A stretch of DNA of 53,526 nt from Gammaproteobacteria bacterium (GTDB lineage: Bacteria; Pseudomonadota; Gammaproteobacteria; Pseudomonadales; Porticoccaceae), in the NCBI GenBank assembly GCA_003235325.1, contig QJWQ01000046.1, positions 1 through 53,526 on the forward strand. The letters are read 5' to 3'. Positions 1-9,382 of this stretch are shown one piece after another. Below the pieces are notes generated by a model. That model was not told the DNA's origin. It did no database searches and saw nothing but the letters and a program-made list of their open reading frames with translations. The first letter of the stretch is position 1, and every line of letters starts with the position of its first letter. Made by a program: the position numbers and the translations under genes.

Positions 1-141
1 GATGCCTGGGTCGAAGCCATTCCCTTTCTGGAAACCCGCAACTACGTACAAAATGTTCTGGCGTTTTCCGCAATCTATGCCCATCACCTGGGCAACGACA
101 AAACCATGCTTAGCGAGCATGAACGCCTTGTAACTTTGTGA
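1..141 (+). CDS. Soluble lytic murein transglycosylase, C-terminal end (partial)
   Basis: Only the last 46 codons lie in the window, in the frame beginning at base 1 and ending in TGA at 139-141. The readable tail contains WVEAIPFLETRNYVQNVLAF, which matches the closing part of the Slt-type catalytic domain (usually WVE-IP--ETR-YV--VLA), so this is very likely a periplasmic enzyme that cleaves peptidoglycan with formation of anhydromuropeptides. The stop codon overlaps the GTG start of the next gene (tatD) by two bases, suggesting translational coupling. The N-terminal helical domain and catalytic glutamate are outside the window. Confidence 0.75.
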   Translation, partial: DAWVEAIPFLETRNYVQNVLAFSAIYAHHLGNDKTMLSEHERLVTL

Positions 142-1010
142 ACGCAACACCAGCGCCCCTGGTCGATATCGGCGTCAATCTAAGTCACAACCAGTTCAGG
201 AAGGATCTGCCATCGGTGATGCTGGACGCCGCCAGAGCCGGTGTCGGCGACTGTATTCTGACCGGCACCAGTGAGCAGGTCAGCGAAGAGGTATTGCAAC
301 TTTGCAGAACTCATTCAGGCAAATCTCCCTGTCGACTTTTTTGCACTGCGGGTATCCATCCCCACGATGCTCGCCAATTCACATCAGAGAGCCTCGATCA
401 TCTGGCAACACTGGCCAAAAACGCGGAAGTGGTGGCCATTGGCGAAACCGGGCTCGATTTCAATCGTGACTATTCCCCCAGACCGGATCAGGAAAAGGTA
501 TTCCAGGCGCAACTGCAACTGGGCGCAGAATTGCAGTTGCCACTGTTCATGCATGAGCGCGATGCCCATGAGCGCCAACTGGCTATCATCAAGGACTTTC
601 GGGACTTTATCTCGGACGGGGTCATCCACTGTTTTACCGGGAACAGAAAAGCCCTGTTCAACTACCTGGACCTGGGTTTGTATATCGGCATCACCGGCTG
701 GATCTGTGATGAACGCCGCGGTCTGGAATTGCGGCAACTGGTGGCCAGTATTCCCCTGGATCGTTTGCTGCTGGAGACGGACGCTCCCTACCTGCTTCCG
801 GGTAACCTGCCGGTCAAACCCAAAAACCGGCGCAATGAACCGGCTTTTTTGCCAAGGGTGCTGGAGATGGTGGCATTGCACCGTCCGGAACAGGCTGTGG
901 ATATCGCCCAGGCGACAACGGCCTCAGCCTACCGGTTTTTTCGGCTGCCACCCTTATCCGGGATTGGCATGGAATACAACAGTGATAGCGAATCGCATTT
1001 GACCCGCTAG
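138..1010 (+). CDS. tatD: TatD family metal-dependent deoxyribonuclease
   Basis: The 290-residue product is a close match to E. coli TatD, a 3'-5' exonuclease of the metallo-dependent hydrolase (TIM barrel) superfamily acting in DNA repair. Diagnostic segments occur in order: DIGVNLSHNQF near residue 10, AGIHPHDA near 71, VAIGETGLDFNRDY near 98, FMHERDAHER near 137, IHCFTG near 163 and LLLETDAPYLLP near 210. These carry the expected His, Glu and Asp metal ligands. Length is slightly above the family norm because of about 15 extra C-terminal residues. The GTG start at 138 is chosen because it overlaps the stop of the upstream transglycosylase gene; no competing ATG precedes the conserved N-terminus. 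Confidence 0.93.
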   Translation: MNATPAPLVDIGVNLSHNQFRKDLPSVMLDAARAGVGDCILTGTSEQVSEEVLQLCRTHSGKSPCRLFCTAGIHPHDARQFTSESLDHLATLAKNAEVVAIGETGLDFNRDYSPRPDQEKVFQAQLQLGAELQLPLFMHERDAHERQLAIIKDFRDFISDGVIHCFTGNRKALFNYLDLGLYIGITGWICDERRGLELRQLVASIPLDRLLLETDAPYLLPGNLPVKPKNRRNEPAFLPRVLEMVALHRPEQAVDIAQATTASAYRFFRLPPLSGIGMEYNSDSESHLTR

Positions 1011-1019
1011 TTATCTTTT

Positions 1020-1268
1020 TTATTGCCCTGACAACATTCGTTTCAGCTGTCCTGCAGTAAAAGGCCAGCCCTTTTCAACACCCGCCGTTGTCGAAACCAC
1101 CGGAATAATGCTGCCGTAGCGCTCCCTGAGCTGTGCATCGCGGTCGATATTGACTTCCCGCAATCGCCAGTCGGAACCGGTAATTACCTGGTAGATTAAC
1201 TGTCGAGCCTGTTCGCACAGATGACAATGCTCACCTGTATACAGGGTTAGGCTGCGCTCAGACATCAA
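1020..1268 (-). CDS. Glutaredoxin-like protein (DUF836 family)
   Basis: An 82-residue thioredoxin-fold protein with the motif LYTGEHCHLCEQARQLI near the N-terminus: a CxxC pair (CHLC) at the start of the first helix, as in glutaredoxin-like DUF836 proteins. A cis-proline loop candidate (IIPVV) lies near residue 55. Small thiol-disulfide oxidoreductases of this type are cytosolic; the partner is unknown. Its start overlaps the end of the upstream SDR gene by 11 bases, so the two are probably co-transcribed. It converges with tatD with only 9 bases between stop codons and no clear terminator. Confidence 0.82.
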   Translation of the reverse strand: MMSERSLTLYTGEHCHLCEQARQLIYQVITGSDWRLREVNIDRDAQLRERYGSIIPVVSTTAGVEKGWPFTAGQLKRMLSGQ

Positions 1269-2175
1269 CCATTACCTGATCCCGGGTTTCTGCCTGCAAT
1301 AAATCATCCAGGTCCTTCGGCAAGTAGGACGAAGCGAGGCGCAGCGATGCCTGCCACAGTTGCTTTTGAACCTGGTGGTCAAGCGCCGCCGGATGGGGTG
1401 CTGCTTCCTTCATCTTGAAAAAAAACTTGCCACTGAAGCCGCCTGCTTCTGCATCAAGTGCCAGTCGGCACAAAGGTGCCGCGCCCTCCTCTGCCTGCTT
1501 CAGGACAATGCCTGAAAACAAGGTCACCGCCAGCTTCGCCAGCAGGCTGCTATTACTGACCAGATTGGTGGCAATAAGCCCCGGGTGAACGCTGTTACAG
1601 GCGATCTCCCTGTCCTGTAGCAGGCGGGCCAGTGTGCAGGCAAAGATGGTGTTGGCCAACTTGCTGTTGGCATAGGCCTTGTAGGCCTTGAATGTATGTT
1701 TGTTGTAATTGATATCCTCGAGAAAATCCGGATTGCCCTTGTAGTGTGCATTGGAACTGGTAATCACAATACGCGAACGGCGGTAGAGGTTGGGCAGCAA
1801 CCAGGCCACCAGCACAAAATGGGCCAGGTGATTGACGGCAAAGGTGGACTCAATGCCCTGGTTACTGCGTTTCGCCCTGCGAAGGAGAATACCCGCGTTG
1901 CAGATAAGCAACTCAATGATCGGATAGCGCTGGCGAATGGCTTCAGCACACCGTCGGACAGAGAGCAAATCCTCCAGATCGCAGGGTATAAAATCAGTCT
2001 GGACTCTCGGGCAGTGAATCAGCATGCCAGCCCTCAAACTGGCTGCTTTGCCGGCATCGCGACAGGGAATAACCAGTTTGTATCGCTCCCTGGCCAACTG
2101 GTGTGCAAGCGCGGTTCCGATACCACTGGTCGCGCCGGTTACCACCGCAATCTTTTGCATCTTCGGTTCTGCCAT
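1258..2175 (-). CDS. Short-chain dehydrogenase/reductase (retinol dehydrogenase-like)
   Basis: A 305-residue classical SDR. The Rossmann nucleotide-binding motif TGATSGIG is near residue 14, the structural motif CNAGIL near 91, the catalytic serine in ITSSNAHY near 137, and the catalytic Tyr and Lys in YANSKLAN near 167 (YxxxK). The overall pattern, including the long C-terminal part, resembles the WW-domain oxidoreductase/retinol dehydrogenase-like subgroup, which uses NADP(H) on lipophilic alcohols or ketones; the real substrate cannot be read from sequence. It overlaps the glutaredoxin-like gene downstream and is divergent from the M16 protease gene, with 123 bases between starts. Confidence 0.88.
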   Translation of the reverse strand: MAEPKMQKIAVVTGATSGIGTALAHQLARERYKLVIPCRDAGKAASLRAGMLIHCPRVQTDFIPCDLEDLLSVRRCAEAIRQRYPIIELLICNAGILLRRAKRSNQGIESTFAVNHLAHFVLVAWLLPNLYRRSRIVITSSNAHYKGNPDFLEDINYNKHTFKAYKAYANSKLANTIFACTLARLLQDREIACNSVHPGLIATNLVSNSSLLAKLAVTLFSGIVLKQAEEGAAPLCRLALDAEAGGFSGKFFFKMKEAAPHPAALDHQVQKQLWQASLRLASSYLPKDLDDLLQAETRDQVMVDV

Positions 2176-2298
2176 TGATAAAAATATCCAATTGTTAGTG
2201 AAATATCTTAACAGTAAATCTAGTGGCAGTCCCTCGGTAAAAGTCCTTGCCGTACGTCCCTGGTCCGGCCCTGTTCTGGTACCCCTGGAGGCATCAAG

Positions 2299-5265
2299 AT
2301 GCTTTACAATGGTCCATTTTCCGCAAATACCGGAGTACGAATGACCAACTCGAAGCCAGGATCCGCTTTTGAATTTTTACGCGGTCAGCGCGTGGATTCC
2401 CTCAATCTCAGCGTTGAAGAATACCTTCACCGGGAAACCGGCGCACAGCATATTCATCTGAGAAGCGAAAACCCGGAAAACGTTTTTCTGGTAGCCCTTC
2501 GAACCGTTCCCCATGATTCAACTGGCGTGGCTCACATCCTGGAACACACAGCACTCTGTGGCAGCAAGAAATTTCCGGTGCGGGATCCATTCTTCATGAT
2601 GATTCGCCGGTCACTGAATTCTTTCATGAATGCAATGACCAGTTCCGACTGGACGGCCTATCCCTTTGCCAGTCAGAACCGCAAGGACTTTCAGAACTTG
2701 CTGGAGGTGTATCTGGACGCTGTTTTTTTCTCCCGTCTTGACCCTCTGGATTTCGCCCAGGAGGGCCATCGACTGGAGTTCAGCGATCCCGACAACCCGG
2801 ACTCAACCCTGGAATTCAAGGGCGTCGTCTTCAATGAAATGAAAGGGGCCATGAGTTCCGTCACGTCGACCCTGTGGCATACCCTGACCAAATACCTGTA
2901 TCCCACCACCACCTATCATTTCAACAGTGGCGGTGAACCGGATTGTATTCCCAACCTGTCGTACACCCAGTTACTGGAGTTCTACCGGTCCCATTATCAC
3001 CCCAGCAATGCCATCTTCCTGACCTTTGGCGACATACCCGTCGGTGAACTCCAGGAAAAGATCCAGGCACTGGCCCTGTCGAAGTTCCCCAGACGTGATC
3101 TGCAAATCTCCGTTCCCGATGAAAGTCGCTACCTGTCTCCGATCAGTGTCGAAGAGGCCTACGCCTTTGACGAACCCGGGGATACCACCCAAAAAACCCA
3201 TATCATCCTCGGCTGGCTGCTGGGCAAGTCCACCGATCTGCTGTCGACAATGGAAGCGCACCTGCTGGCCAGTGTACTGCTGGACAACAGCGCTTCACCT
3301 CTGCAAAAAGCGCTGGAAACCACCGATCTCGGCACCGCCCCCTCTCCCCTTTGCGGACTTGATGATTCCCAAAAAGAGCTATGTTTTGTCTGCGGCATCG
3401 AGGGTAGTGAGCCGGAACGGGCCCTGGCGACAGAAAAGCTGATTCTTGATGTCCTGACACAGGTGGTCGAGACGGGGATAGCGGAAGAACAGGTGGCAGC
3501 CAGCCTGCACCAGCTTGAACTGCAACAACGGGAAATTACCGGCGACCATTATCCCTATGGCCTGCAATTGCTGATGACCGCCCTGACCAGCGCCACCCAT
3601 CGAGGCGACCCCATAGCCCTGCTCGATCTCGACCCGGTACTGGATACCCTGCGCAATAACATCAAGGATCCGGAGTACATCAAGAACCTTGCACGCAAGC
3701 TGTTGCTGGAAAATCAACACCGGGTAAGATTGGTATTGCGCCCGGATCCCGGTCTGTCAGCCCGTCGGCTCCAGGCCGAGTCTGTACGGCTGGCAGCTAT
3801 CAAAGCCGGTCTCGACGATGAGCAAAAGCAATCCATTGTCCAGCAGGCGCAGGCGCTTCAGGCCCGGCAGAACCACAAAGACGACGAGTCCATTCTGCCC
3901 AAGGTAGGACTGGAGGACATTCGCCCGGAGATGGCCTATGTGGCGCCGGACGAACGGGTCGACCTGCCGCTGCCTCTAACCAGCTACAAGGCCGGCACCA
4001 ATGGCCTGGTCTATCAGGAAATCGTGCTCTCCTTGCCTGAACTGGACGATGACCTTCTGGAATTGCTTCCGGTCTACACCGACGTCCTTACCGAACTTGG
4101 TGTTGGTTATCGAAGCTACCTCGACACCCAGCTCTGGCAATCCCGGGTATGCGGCGGCATCAATGCCTATGCCTCGGCCCAGAGCCGCCCGGAAAACATC
4201 AACGACCTGCGTGGACACCTGGTTCTCTCCGCCAAGGGACTGGCCCGCAACCAGGCTGAGCTCAGCAACCTGATGCAGGAAACCCTGTCCGGTGTCCGCT
4301 TTGACGAACTGGACCGGATCAGGGAATTGGTGGCCCAGCGCCGGGCTCGCCGGGAAAACGCCATTACCGGCAGTGGCCACAGCCTGGCTATGCTGGCCGC
4401 AGCCAGCGGCTTTGGTCCCGGTGCCCGCCTGGCAAATCGCTGGGGCGGTCTCAAAGGCATTCAGTCGCTCAAGGCCCTGGATCAGAGCCTGAACGAGCCC
4501 GCCAGCCTGGAAAACCTGTCGGAAAAACTTGCCAGCATTCACCGGCGCATTGTCGAGTCTCCGCGGCAATTCCTGCTGGTGGGAGAAGAAGACAAGCTGG
4601 CCGGGTATAAGAGCCGACTGTACTCGGTGTTCAGCCTTCCGGAGGGCGATGATTTCCGACCCTTTGCCATGGCGGACTCAAATCCGCAACCGGTCGCACA
4701 GCTTTGGCAAGCAAGTACCCAGGTAAACTTCTGCGCCAGAGCCTATGCCACTGTTGCCATGGATCATCCGGATGCCGCGCCCCTGACTGTTCTGGGAGGA
4801 TTTCTCCGCAACGGCTATCTGCACCGGGCCATTCGGGAGCAGGGCGGCGCCTATGGTGGCGGCGCCAGCCAGGACAGCCAGAGCGGCAGTTTCCGCTTTT
4901 ACTCCTACCGGGACCCTCGCATCGAGGGCACTCTGGAAGACTTTGACCGATCCCTGGGTTGGCTTAAGGAGAACAAGCACGAGTGGCAGCAGGTTGAAGA
5001 AGCCATTCTCGGCGTCATCAGTGCCATTGACAAGCCTGGCTCGCCGGCCGGGGAAGCCAGACACACCTATCACGCTGAACTCCATGGCAGAACCCGCGAA
5101 AAACGGGAGCTGTTCCGCAATCGGGTAATACAGGTATCCCTCGAGGATCTGTTGCGGGTAGCCGACACGTATCTGGTACCGGTAAAGGCCAGCACAGCGG
5201 TGATCACCAACCCAGACAGAGCGCAGACCCTGGCTTCCCTGGAACTGGACACCTTCAGCCTGTAA
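2299..5265 (+). CDS. M16C metalloprotease, presequence protease (PreP)-like
   Basis: A 988-residue insulinase-superfamily peptidase with the single-chain, four-domain size of PreP/Cym1. The inverted zinc motif HxxEH is seen as AHILEHTALCGS (His79, Glu82, His83), and the distal zinc-ligand glutamate lies in FNEMKGAMSS near residue 183. The C-terminal half carries the substrate-binding pair YGGGA and YSYRDPR near 850-875, typical of the family. Such enzymes degrade peptides of about 10-65 residues in the cytoplasm or periplasm. I see no signal peptide. ATG 2299 follows GGAGG at 8-base spacing; ATG 2341 also has GGAG in front and is nearly as plausible. It is transcribed alone. Confidence 0.93.
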   Translation: MLYNGPFSANTGVRMTNSKPGSAFEFLRGQRVDSLNLSVEEYLHRETGAQHIHLRSENPENVFLVALRTVPHDSTGVAHILEHTALCGSKKFPVRDPFFMMIRRSLNSFMNAMTSSDWTAYPFASQNRKDFQNLLEVYLDAVFFSRLDPLDFAQEGHRLEFSDPDNPDSTLEFKGVVFNEMKGAMSSVTSTLWHTLTKYLYPTTTYHFNSGGEPDCIPNLSYTQLLEFYRSHYHPSNAIFLTFGDIPVGELQEKIQALALSKFPRRDLQISVPDESRYLSPISVEEAYAFDEPGDTTQKTHIILGWLLGKSTDLLSTMEAHLLASVLLDNSASPLQKALETTDLGTAPSPLCGLDDSQKELCFVCGIEGSEPERALATEKLILDVLTQVVETGIAEEQVAASLHQLELQQREITGDHYPYGLQLLMTALTSATHRGDPIALLDLDPVLDTLRNNIKDPEYIKNLARKLLLENQHRVRLVLRPDPGLSARRLQAESVRLAAIKAGLDDEQKQSIVQQAQALQARQNHKDDESILPKVGLEDIRPEMAYVAPDERVDLPLPLTSYKAGTNGLVYQEIVLSLPELDDDLLELLPVYTDVLTELGVGYRSYLDTQLWQSRVCGGINAYASAQSRPENINDLRGHLVLSAKGLARNQAELSNLMQETLSGVRFDELDRIRELVAQRRARRENAITGSGHSLAMLAAASGFGPGARLANRWGGLKGIQSLKALDQSLNEPASLENLSEKLASIHRRIVESPRQFLLVGEEDKLAGYKSRLYSVFSLPEGDDFRPFAMADSNPQPVAQLWQASTQVNFCARAYATVAMDHPDAAPLTVLGGFLRNGYLHRAIREQGGAYGGGASQDSQSGSFRFYSYRDPRIEGTLEDFDRSLGWLKENKHEWQQVEEAILGVISAIDKPGSPAGEARHTYHAELHGRTREKRELFRNRVIQVSLEDLLRVADTYLVPVKASTAVITNPDRAQTLASLELDTFSL

Positions 5266-5449
5266 CCGACGGGCTGCGATCTGACTGCCTGTTATCACAA
5301 CCGGTAATCAATATAAATGCCCCCTTTCATCTTAACTGTCGGTCTCGGAAAGGTGCCACAACTGCTTGTTTTAAATGATTACCAGAGTTCCCGATGTCCT
5401 GAGACCAATGGCAACACAGGCCCGTGCCGATGTTGACCGACATTAATCT

Positions 5450-6238
5450 ATGCCGGATAAAAGACTGTGGACCAGCCAGGATAATGGTGTGACCGAAACC
5501 GAACGAGACAACCTGTTCGCCCTGCCCCTCGGCAGCAAGGCCGACTTTGTTTTCGATGAAAAAGTCGCCAGGGTCTTTCCGGATATGATCAGGCGATCAG
5601 TACCCGGCTACGAGTCGATCATTGCCATGACCGGCACCCTGGCCGGGCGTTTCGCCACCGCAGGCAGCCGCTGTTACGATCTCGGCTGTTCCCTCGGCGC
5701 GTCCATCCTGGCAATGCAGCGCGCTATCCGGGATCGCGATTGTCAAATTACGGGAATCGACAATTCTCAGGACATGCTTGATCGCTGCCGCCTGGTTCTG
5801 GGGGAAAGCAGGGACCTTCCCCGGGTGGAACTGATTTGCGGGGATATACGTTCCGCCAGGATAGAAAATGCCTCGGTGGTCGTTCTCAATTTCACCCTGC
5901 AATTTATCCCGGTCGCGGAACGCCAGGCGCTGCTGGGCCATATTTTTGCCGGGCTCAATCCAGGAGGCATTCTGGTGTTGTCTGAAAAAGTCAGCTTTTC
6001 CGACGTCAGGCACGACCAGTTGATGATTGCCCTGCATCATGATTTCAAGCGGGCCCGGGGTTACACTGACCTGGAGATCAGCCAGAAACGAAGCGCCCTG
6101 GAACATGTCCTGATCCCGGAAACCCTGGACGTGCATCGGCAAAGACTGCGCCGGTGCGGATTTCACTCCGTCGATGTCTGGTTTCAATGTTTTAACTTTG
6201 CGTCGTTGCTAGCCATCAAGGCACCGGAGTCAACTTGA
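5450..6238 (+). CDS. cmoA: Carboxy-S-adenosyl-L-methionine synthase CmoA
   Basis: The 262-residue product converts S-adenosylmethionine and prephenate into carboxy-SAM, the donor for 5-carboxymethoxyuridine at tRNA wobble position 34. The N-terminus (DNLFALPLGSKADFVFDE) is diagnostic of CmoA, followed by the SAM-binding glycine-rich segment YDLGCSLGASIL near residue 76 and the conserved VVLNFTLQFIP near 144. The partner enzyme gene cmoB lies 0.7 kb downstream on the same strand. The two are usually adjacent; here a cytochrome b561 gene separates them. Confidence 0.95.
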   Translation: MPDKRLWTSQDNGVTETERDNLFALPLGSKADFVFDEKVARVFPDMIRRSVPGYESIIAMTGTLAGRFATAGSRCYDLGCSLGASILAMQRAIRDRDCQITGIDNSQDMLDRCRLVLGESRDLPRVELICGDIRSARIENASVVVLNFTLQFIPVAERQALLGHIFAGLNPGGILVLSEKVSFSDVRHDQLMIALHHDFKRARGYTDLEISQKRSALEHVLIPETLDVHRQRLRRCGFHSVDVWFQCFNFASLLAIKAPEST

Positions 6239-6359
6239 CAGGTTTGTCAACCCGGACGAGAGACATCCAGAATACCCAATGTCTTCTGATTGCAACTTGA
6301 GAGACGGACTTTTAGCCTTGAAAATCCCGACTATTAGTAACTGACTTGAGGAAAATACG

Positions 6360-6923
6360 ATGTCACTGAAGGATAGCGCCACCGGCTACAGTTGGCTGTC
6401 GATAGTCTTGCACTGGCTCGCGGCAGCTTCGGTAATCACCCTCTATGTCATCGGCGATATGGCCGGAGATGCCGGTCGGGAGGAAAGGCGCCAATTGATT
6501 GGCCTGCATATCTCCATCGGCCTGTCGGTCTACCTGATTCTCTGGGCCAGAATCTTCTGGCGGGCTTTTAACACGCGGCCGGATCCCGTGCCGCAGACGA
6601 AATACCTGGCATTTCTCGCCCAATGGGTTCCGGTTGTTTTACTGGCAGCAATCGCCGTCATGCTGATCAGCGGGCCGCTTGCGGTCTGGTCCGGGGGGCG
6701 CCCTATGTCAATTTTTGGCCTGATTGAGTTGCCCTCGCCCATGGACGAAATGGAAACCCTGCACGAATTTCTGGAAGAAGTGCACGAAGTCGGTGCCAAT
6801 ATCATTCTGGCGGGATTTATCCTGCACATGGCCGGTGTGCTCAAGCACCTCATCCTAAATCGCGATGGCACCTTGCGCCGAATGCTGGTACCGGCCAATC
6901 GATCGAATGCGGCAGAGGATTGA
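6360..6923 (+). CDS. Cytochrome b561-family diheme membrane protein
   Basis: A 187-residue inner-membrane protein with four hydrophobic segments (about residues 12-30, 45-65, 83-105 and 140-165). Histidines suited to bind two b-type hemes occur in IVLHWLAA (first segment), LIGLHISIGLS (second) and AGFILHMAGVLKH (fourth), the layout of bacterial cytochrome b561 electron carriers (YodB/CybB type). Such proteins shuttle electrons between quinol and a partner, sometimes superoxide. ATG 6360 has TGAGGAAAATACG just upstream, a usable ribosome site. Position between cmoA and cmoB is unusual; 27 bases separate its stop from the cmoB ATG, so co-transcription is likely. Confidence 0.88.
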   Translation: MSLKDSATGYSWLSIVLHWLAAASVITLYVIGDMAGDAGREERRQLIGLHISIGLSVYLILWARIFWRAFNTRPDPVPQTKYLAFLAQWVPVVLLAAIAVMLISGPLAVWSGGRPMSIFGLIELPSPMDEMETLHEFLEEVHEVGANIILAGFILHMAGVLKHLILNRDGTLRRMLVPANRSNAAED

Positions 6924-6950
6924 ATTGCCATTGATGACCGTACCCGGTCG

Positions 6951-7928
6951 ATGATCGATTACAGGCCCCTGCTCCATTGGCTGGACCACCAGCCCGGATT
7001 GCGTGCATGGAGCCAGCATCTGCCCGATCAGATCAACGAGGGACTATCCGAGGCCCGCTGGGGTGATCGGCCACAATGGCAACAGGTCTTGATGAATCTG
7101 CCGGCCATCTACCCCTCCCGGCTGGATTTCCGCGACGGTGTCACCATCGGCAGACGGGCTGACTGCAGCGATCAGACTCGGGCACACTTGCAGCAAACCC
7201 TGATGGGGCTGCACCCCTGGCGCAAGGGGCCGCTGTGCCTGTTTGACCTGGAAATTGACACCGAATGGCGTTCAGACTGGAAGTGGCAGCGATTATCGCC
7301 TCATATTGCACCGCTGACCGGTCGGCATGTCCTCGATGTCGGTTGCGGCAACGGCTATTACTGCCTGCGCATGTCGGGCGCTGGCGCAGAACGGGTGATC
7401 GGCATTGACCCCTCAGCCAAGTTCGTTTACCAGTTTTACGCCATCAAGCACTTTTGTGCCCATCTGCCGGTGGACGTCCTGCCCCTGGGCATCGAGCAGA
7501 TGCCGCCCGGATTGCGGGGATTTGATACCGTGTTTTCCATGGGTGTGCTCTACCATCGAAAGGACTACCAGGCCCATATCGCTGAATTGCACGGTTGTCT
7601 GAAACCGGGTGGACAACTGGTGCTGGAAACGCTGATTCTGGATTCCGGGCAGGATGAGTTACTGGTGCCAGAGGGGCGATACGCCAAGATGCGCAATGTC
7701 TGGGCAATTCCTTCGCCACCCCGTGTATTGAACTGGCTCTTGCGTGCAGGCTTCAGCGACCCTCGCCTGGTGGATACTAACCGCACCAGTGTCCGGGAAC
7801 AGCGCAGCACGGACTGGATGCGATTTGAATCACTGAGTGACTTCCTGAACCCGGTCAATCCGGTTCAGACTGTTGAGGGCTACCCGGCGCCGGTACGTGG
7901 AATTTTTGTCGCGGAAACATCCCGTTAA
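6951..7928 (+). CDS. cmoB: tRNA U34 carboxymethyltransferase CmoB
   Basis: The 325-residue enzyme transfers the carboxymethyl group of carboxy-SAM (from CmoA) to 5-hydroxyuridine at tRNA position 34. Recognised by the SAM motif HVLDVGCGNGYYCLRMSGAG near residue 125, then LPLGIEQMPP near 178, FSMGVLYHRKD near 195, LVLETLILD near 222, YAKMRNVWAIPSP near 244 and the C-terminal VEGYPAPVRG, all in the order seen in E. coli CmoB and at normal length. The ATG is preceded only by a weak purine run, consistent with coupling to the upstream cytochrome gene. Confidence 0.95.
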   Translation: MIDYRPLLHWLDHQPGLRAWSQHLPDQINEGLSEARWGDRPQWQQVLMNLPAIYPSRLDFRDGVTIGRRADCSDQTRAHLQQTLMGLHPWRKGPLCLFDLEIDTEWRSDWKWQRLSPHIAPLTGRHVLDVGCGNGYYCLRMSGAGAERVIGIDPSAKFVYQFYAIKHFCAHLPVDVLPLGIEQMPPGLRGFDTVFSMGVLYHRKDYQAHIAELHGCLKPGGQLVLETLILDSGQDELLVPEGRYAKMRNVWAIPSPPRVLNWLLRAGFSDPRLVDTNRTSVREQRSTDWMRFESLSDFLNPVNPVQTVEGYPAPVRGIFVAETSR

Positions 7929-8023
7929 CGAATGCCTTCCCGATGCCGTTAACGGCGCCCCTGCTGTCCGGTCCGGCAAAGGTTTACTGCCGATCCGGAG
8001 TAATGACGGTTAGCTTCCTGAAA

Positions 8024-9190
8024 TTATTCCTTTTCTTCCTCCATGGCTTCCACTACCAGGCTCAGCCCGCTGTAAGAAGAGTCCGGTTCCGAATCCGTTG
8101 ACGGCGCGGAACCCGAAGGTCCTTTTTCCGCTTCGGCGTAGAGTTTGATCTTGAGCCGCAGGTTATTGGCGGAATCGGCATTTTTTAGGGCCTCGTTAAG
8201 GGAAACCTTGCCGGAGATATAGAGCTTGTACAGAGCGGTATCAAAGGTCTGCATGCCGAGGTTTTCCGATTTCTGCATGATCTCCTTGATCCCGTCCACC
8301 TGTCCCCGCTGTATCAGTTGCTTGACCGTGGGTGTGCCCAGCAGGATTTCAATGGCGGCCGTGCGTTTGCCATCCACCGTCGGGATCAGTCGCTGGGAAA
8401 CAAAAGAGCGCAGATTCAGCGACAGGTCCAGCAACAGCTGGTTGCGTCGCTCTTCCGGAAAAAAGTTGATGATTCGGTCAAGTGCCTGGTTGGCGTTGTT
8501 GGCGTGCAGCGTCGAAATGCAGAGATGTCCGGTTTCGGCAAATGCTATGGCGTGCTCCATGGTTTCCCGGTCACGAATTTCACCAATCAGGATAACGTCA
8601 GGCGCCTGTCGCAGCGTGTTTTTCAACGCGGCTTCGTAAGACCGGGTATCACTGCCCACCTCTCGCTGATTAACAATGCTTTTCTTGTGAGGATGAATAA
8701 ACTCGATGGGGTCCTCGACGGTGATGATATGGCCGGCGCTATTGGCATTGCGATAATCGATGAGAGCAGCAAGAGAAGTCGACTTGCCTGAACCGGTGGC
8801 GCCGACGAACAGAACCAGCCCGCGCTTGGCCATGATAACTTCTTTCAAAACCTCGGGCAGACCCAACTTGTCTGCCGAGGGGATTTCAGTAACGATATTG
8901 CGGGCGACTATCGAACACTCGTTGCGCTGCTTGAAGATGTTGACCCGGAAGCGGCCAACACCGGGAATACTGTAAGCCAGGTTCATTTCCAGTTCCCGGT
9001 CAAACTCCTTGCGCTGCTCCTCGTCCATAAGACCATCAGCGATCTGGCTGATGTCGCCCGGCTTCAGTTCCTCATTGCCAAAGGTCGTCAGCTTGCCGTG
9101 AAACTTGGCGCTTGGCGGTGCGCCGGTACTCAGGTACAGGTCAGACCCGTCTTCCCGGGCAAGGCGGGTCAGATAATCGTCAAAATTCAT
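8024..9190 (-). CDS. pilU: Type IV pilus retraction ATPase, PilU type
   Basis: A 388-residue PilT/PilU-family hexameric secretion ATPase powering pilus retraction at the inner membrane. Walker A is VGATGSGKST near residue 131, the Asp box IITVEDPIEF near 155, Walker B VILIGEIRDRETME near 200, and the His box GHLCISTLHANN near 222. The N-terminal DYLTRLAREDGSDLYLSTGA and the acidic, Ser/Pro-rich tail of about 30 residues ending in EEEKE fit PilU better than PilT, which is shorter. No pilT is visible next to it; the neighbour 5' of it is the tRNA-Arg locus. Confidence 0.9.
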   Translation of the reverse strand: MNFDDYLTRLAREDGSDLYLSTGAPPSAKFHGKLTTFGNEELKPGDISQIADGLMDEEQRKEFDRELEMNLAYSIPGVGRFRVNIFKQRNECSIVARNIVTEIPSADKLGLPEVLKEVIMAKRGLVLFVGATGSGKSTSLAALIDYRNANSAGHIITVEDPIEFIHPHKKSIVNQREVGSDTRSYEAALKNTLRQAPDVILIGEIRDRETMEHAIAFAETGHLCISTLHANNANQALDRIINFFPEERRNQLLLDLSLNLRSFVSQRLIPTVDGKRTAAIEILLGTPTVKQLIQRGQVDGIKEIMQKSENLGMQTFDTALYKLYISGKVSLNEALKNADSANNLRLKIKLYAEAEKGPSGSAPSTDSEPDSSYSGLSLVVEAMEEEKE

Positions 9191-9341
9191 TTTTCCCTCG
9201 CTACAGACTTCAAGTCACTGGATGTGTTGCTGATTTTACCCTCTGCTGCTGTCTAATTTTCAGTGGCTATTCATCTATTCGGAGGCGTATTTGTGAGACC
9301 TTTCGCATTATCCGCAATCGATAATCCGGGCCCTGTTCATC

Positions 9342-9370
9342 TTGACGGAACCCCGGGGGTCTCATATAGT
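9342..9370 (+). promoter_or_regulatory. Sigma-70 promoter of the tRNA-Arg locus
   Basis: A -35 box TTGACG (9342-9347) and a -10 box TATAGT (9365-9370) are separated by exactly 17 bases. The stretch just after the -10 is GC-rich (ACGCGCCC), the discriminator typical of stringently controlled stable-RNA promoters. Predicted transcription starts near 9377, a few bases before the first tRNA-like piece at 9383. Confidence 0.72.
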
Positions 9371-9382
9371 ACGCGCCCTCAC

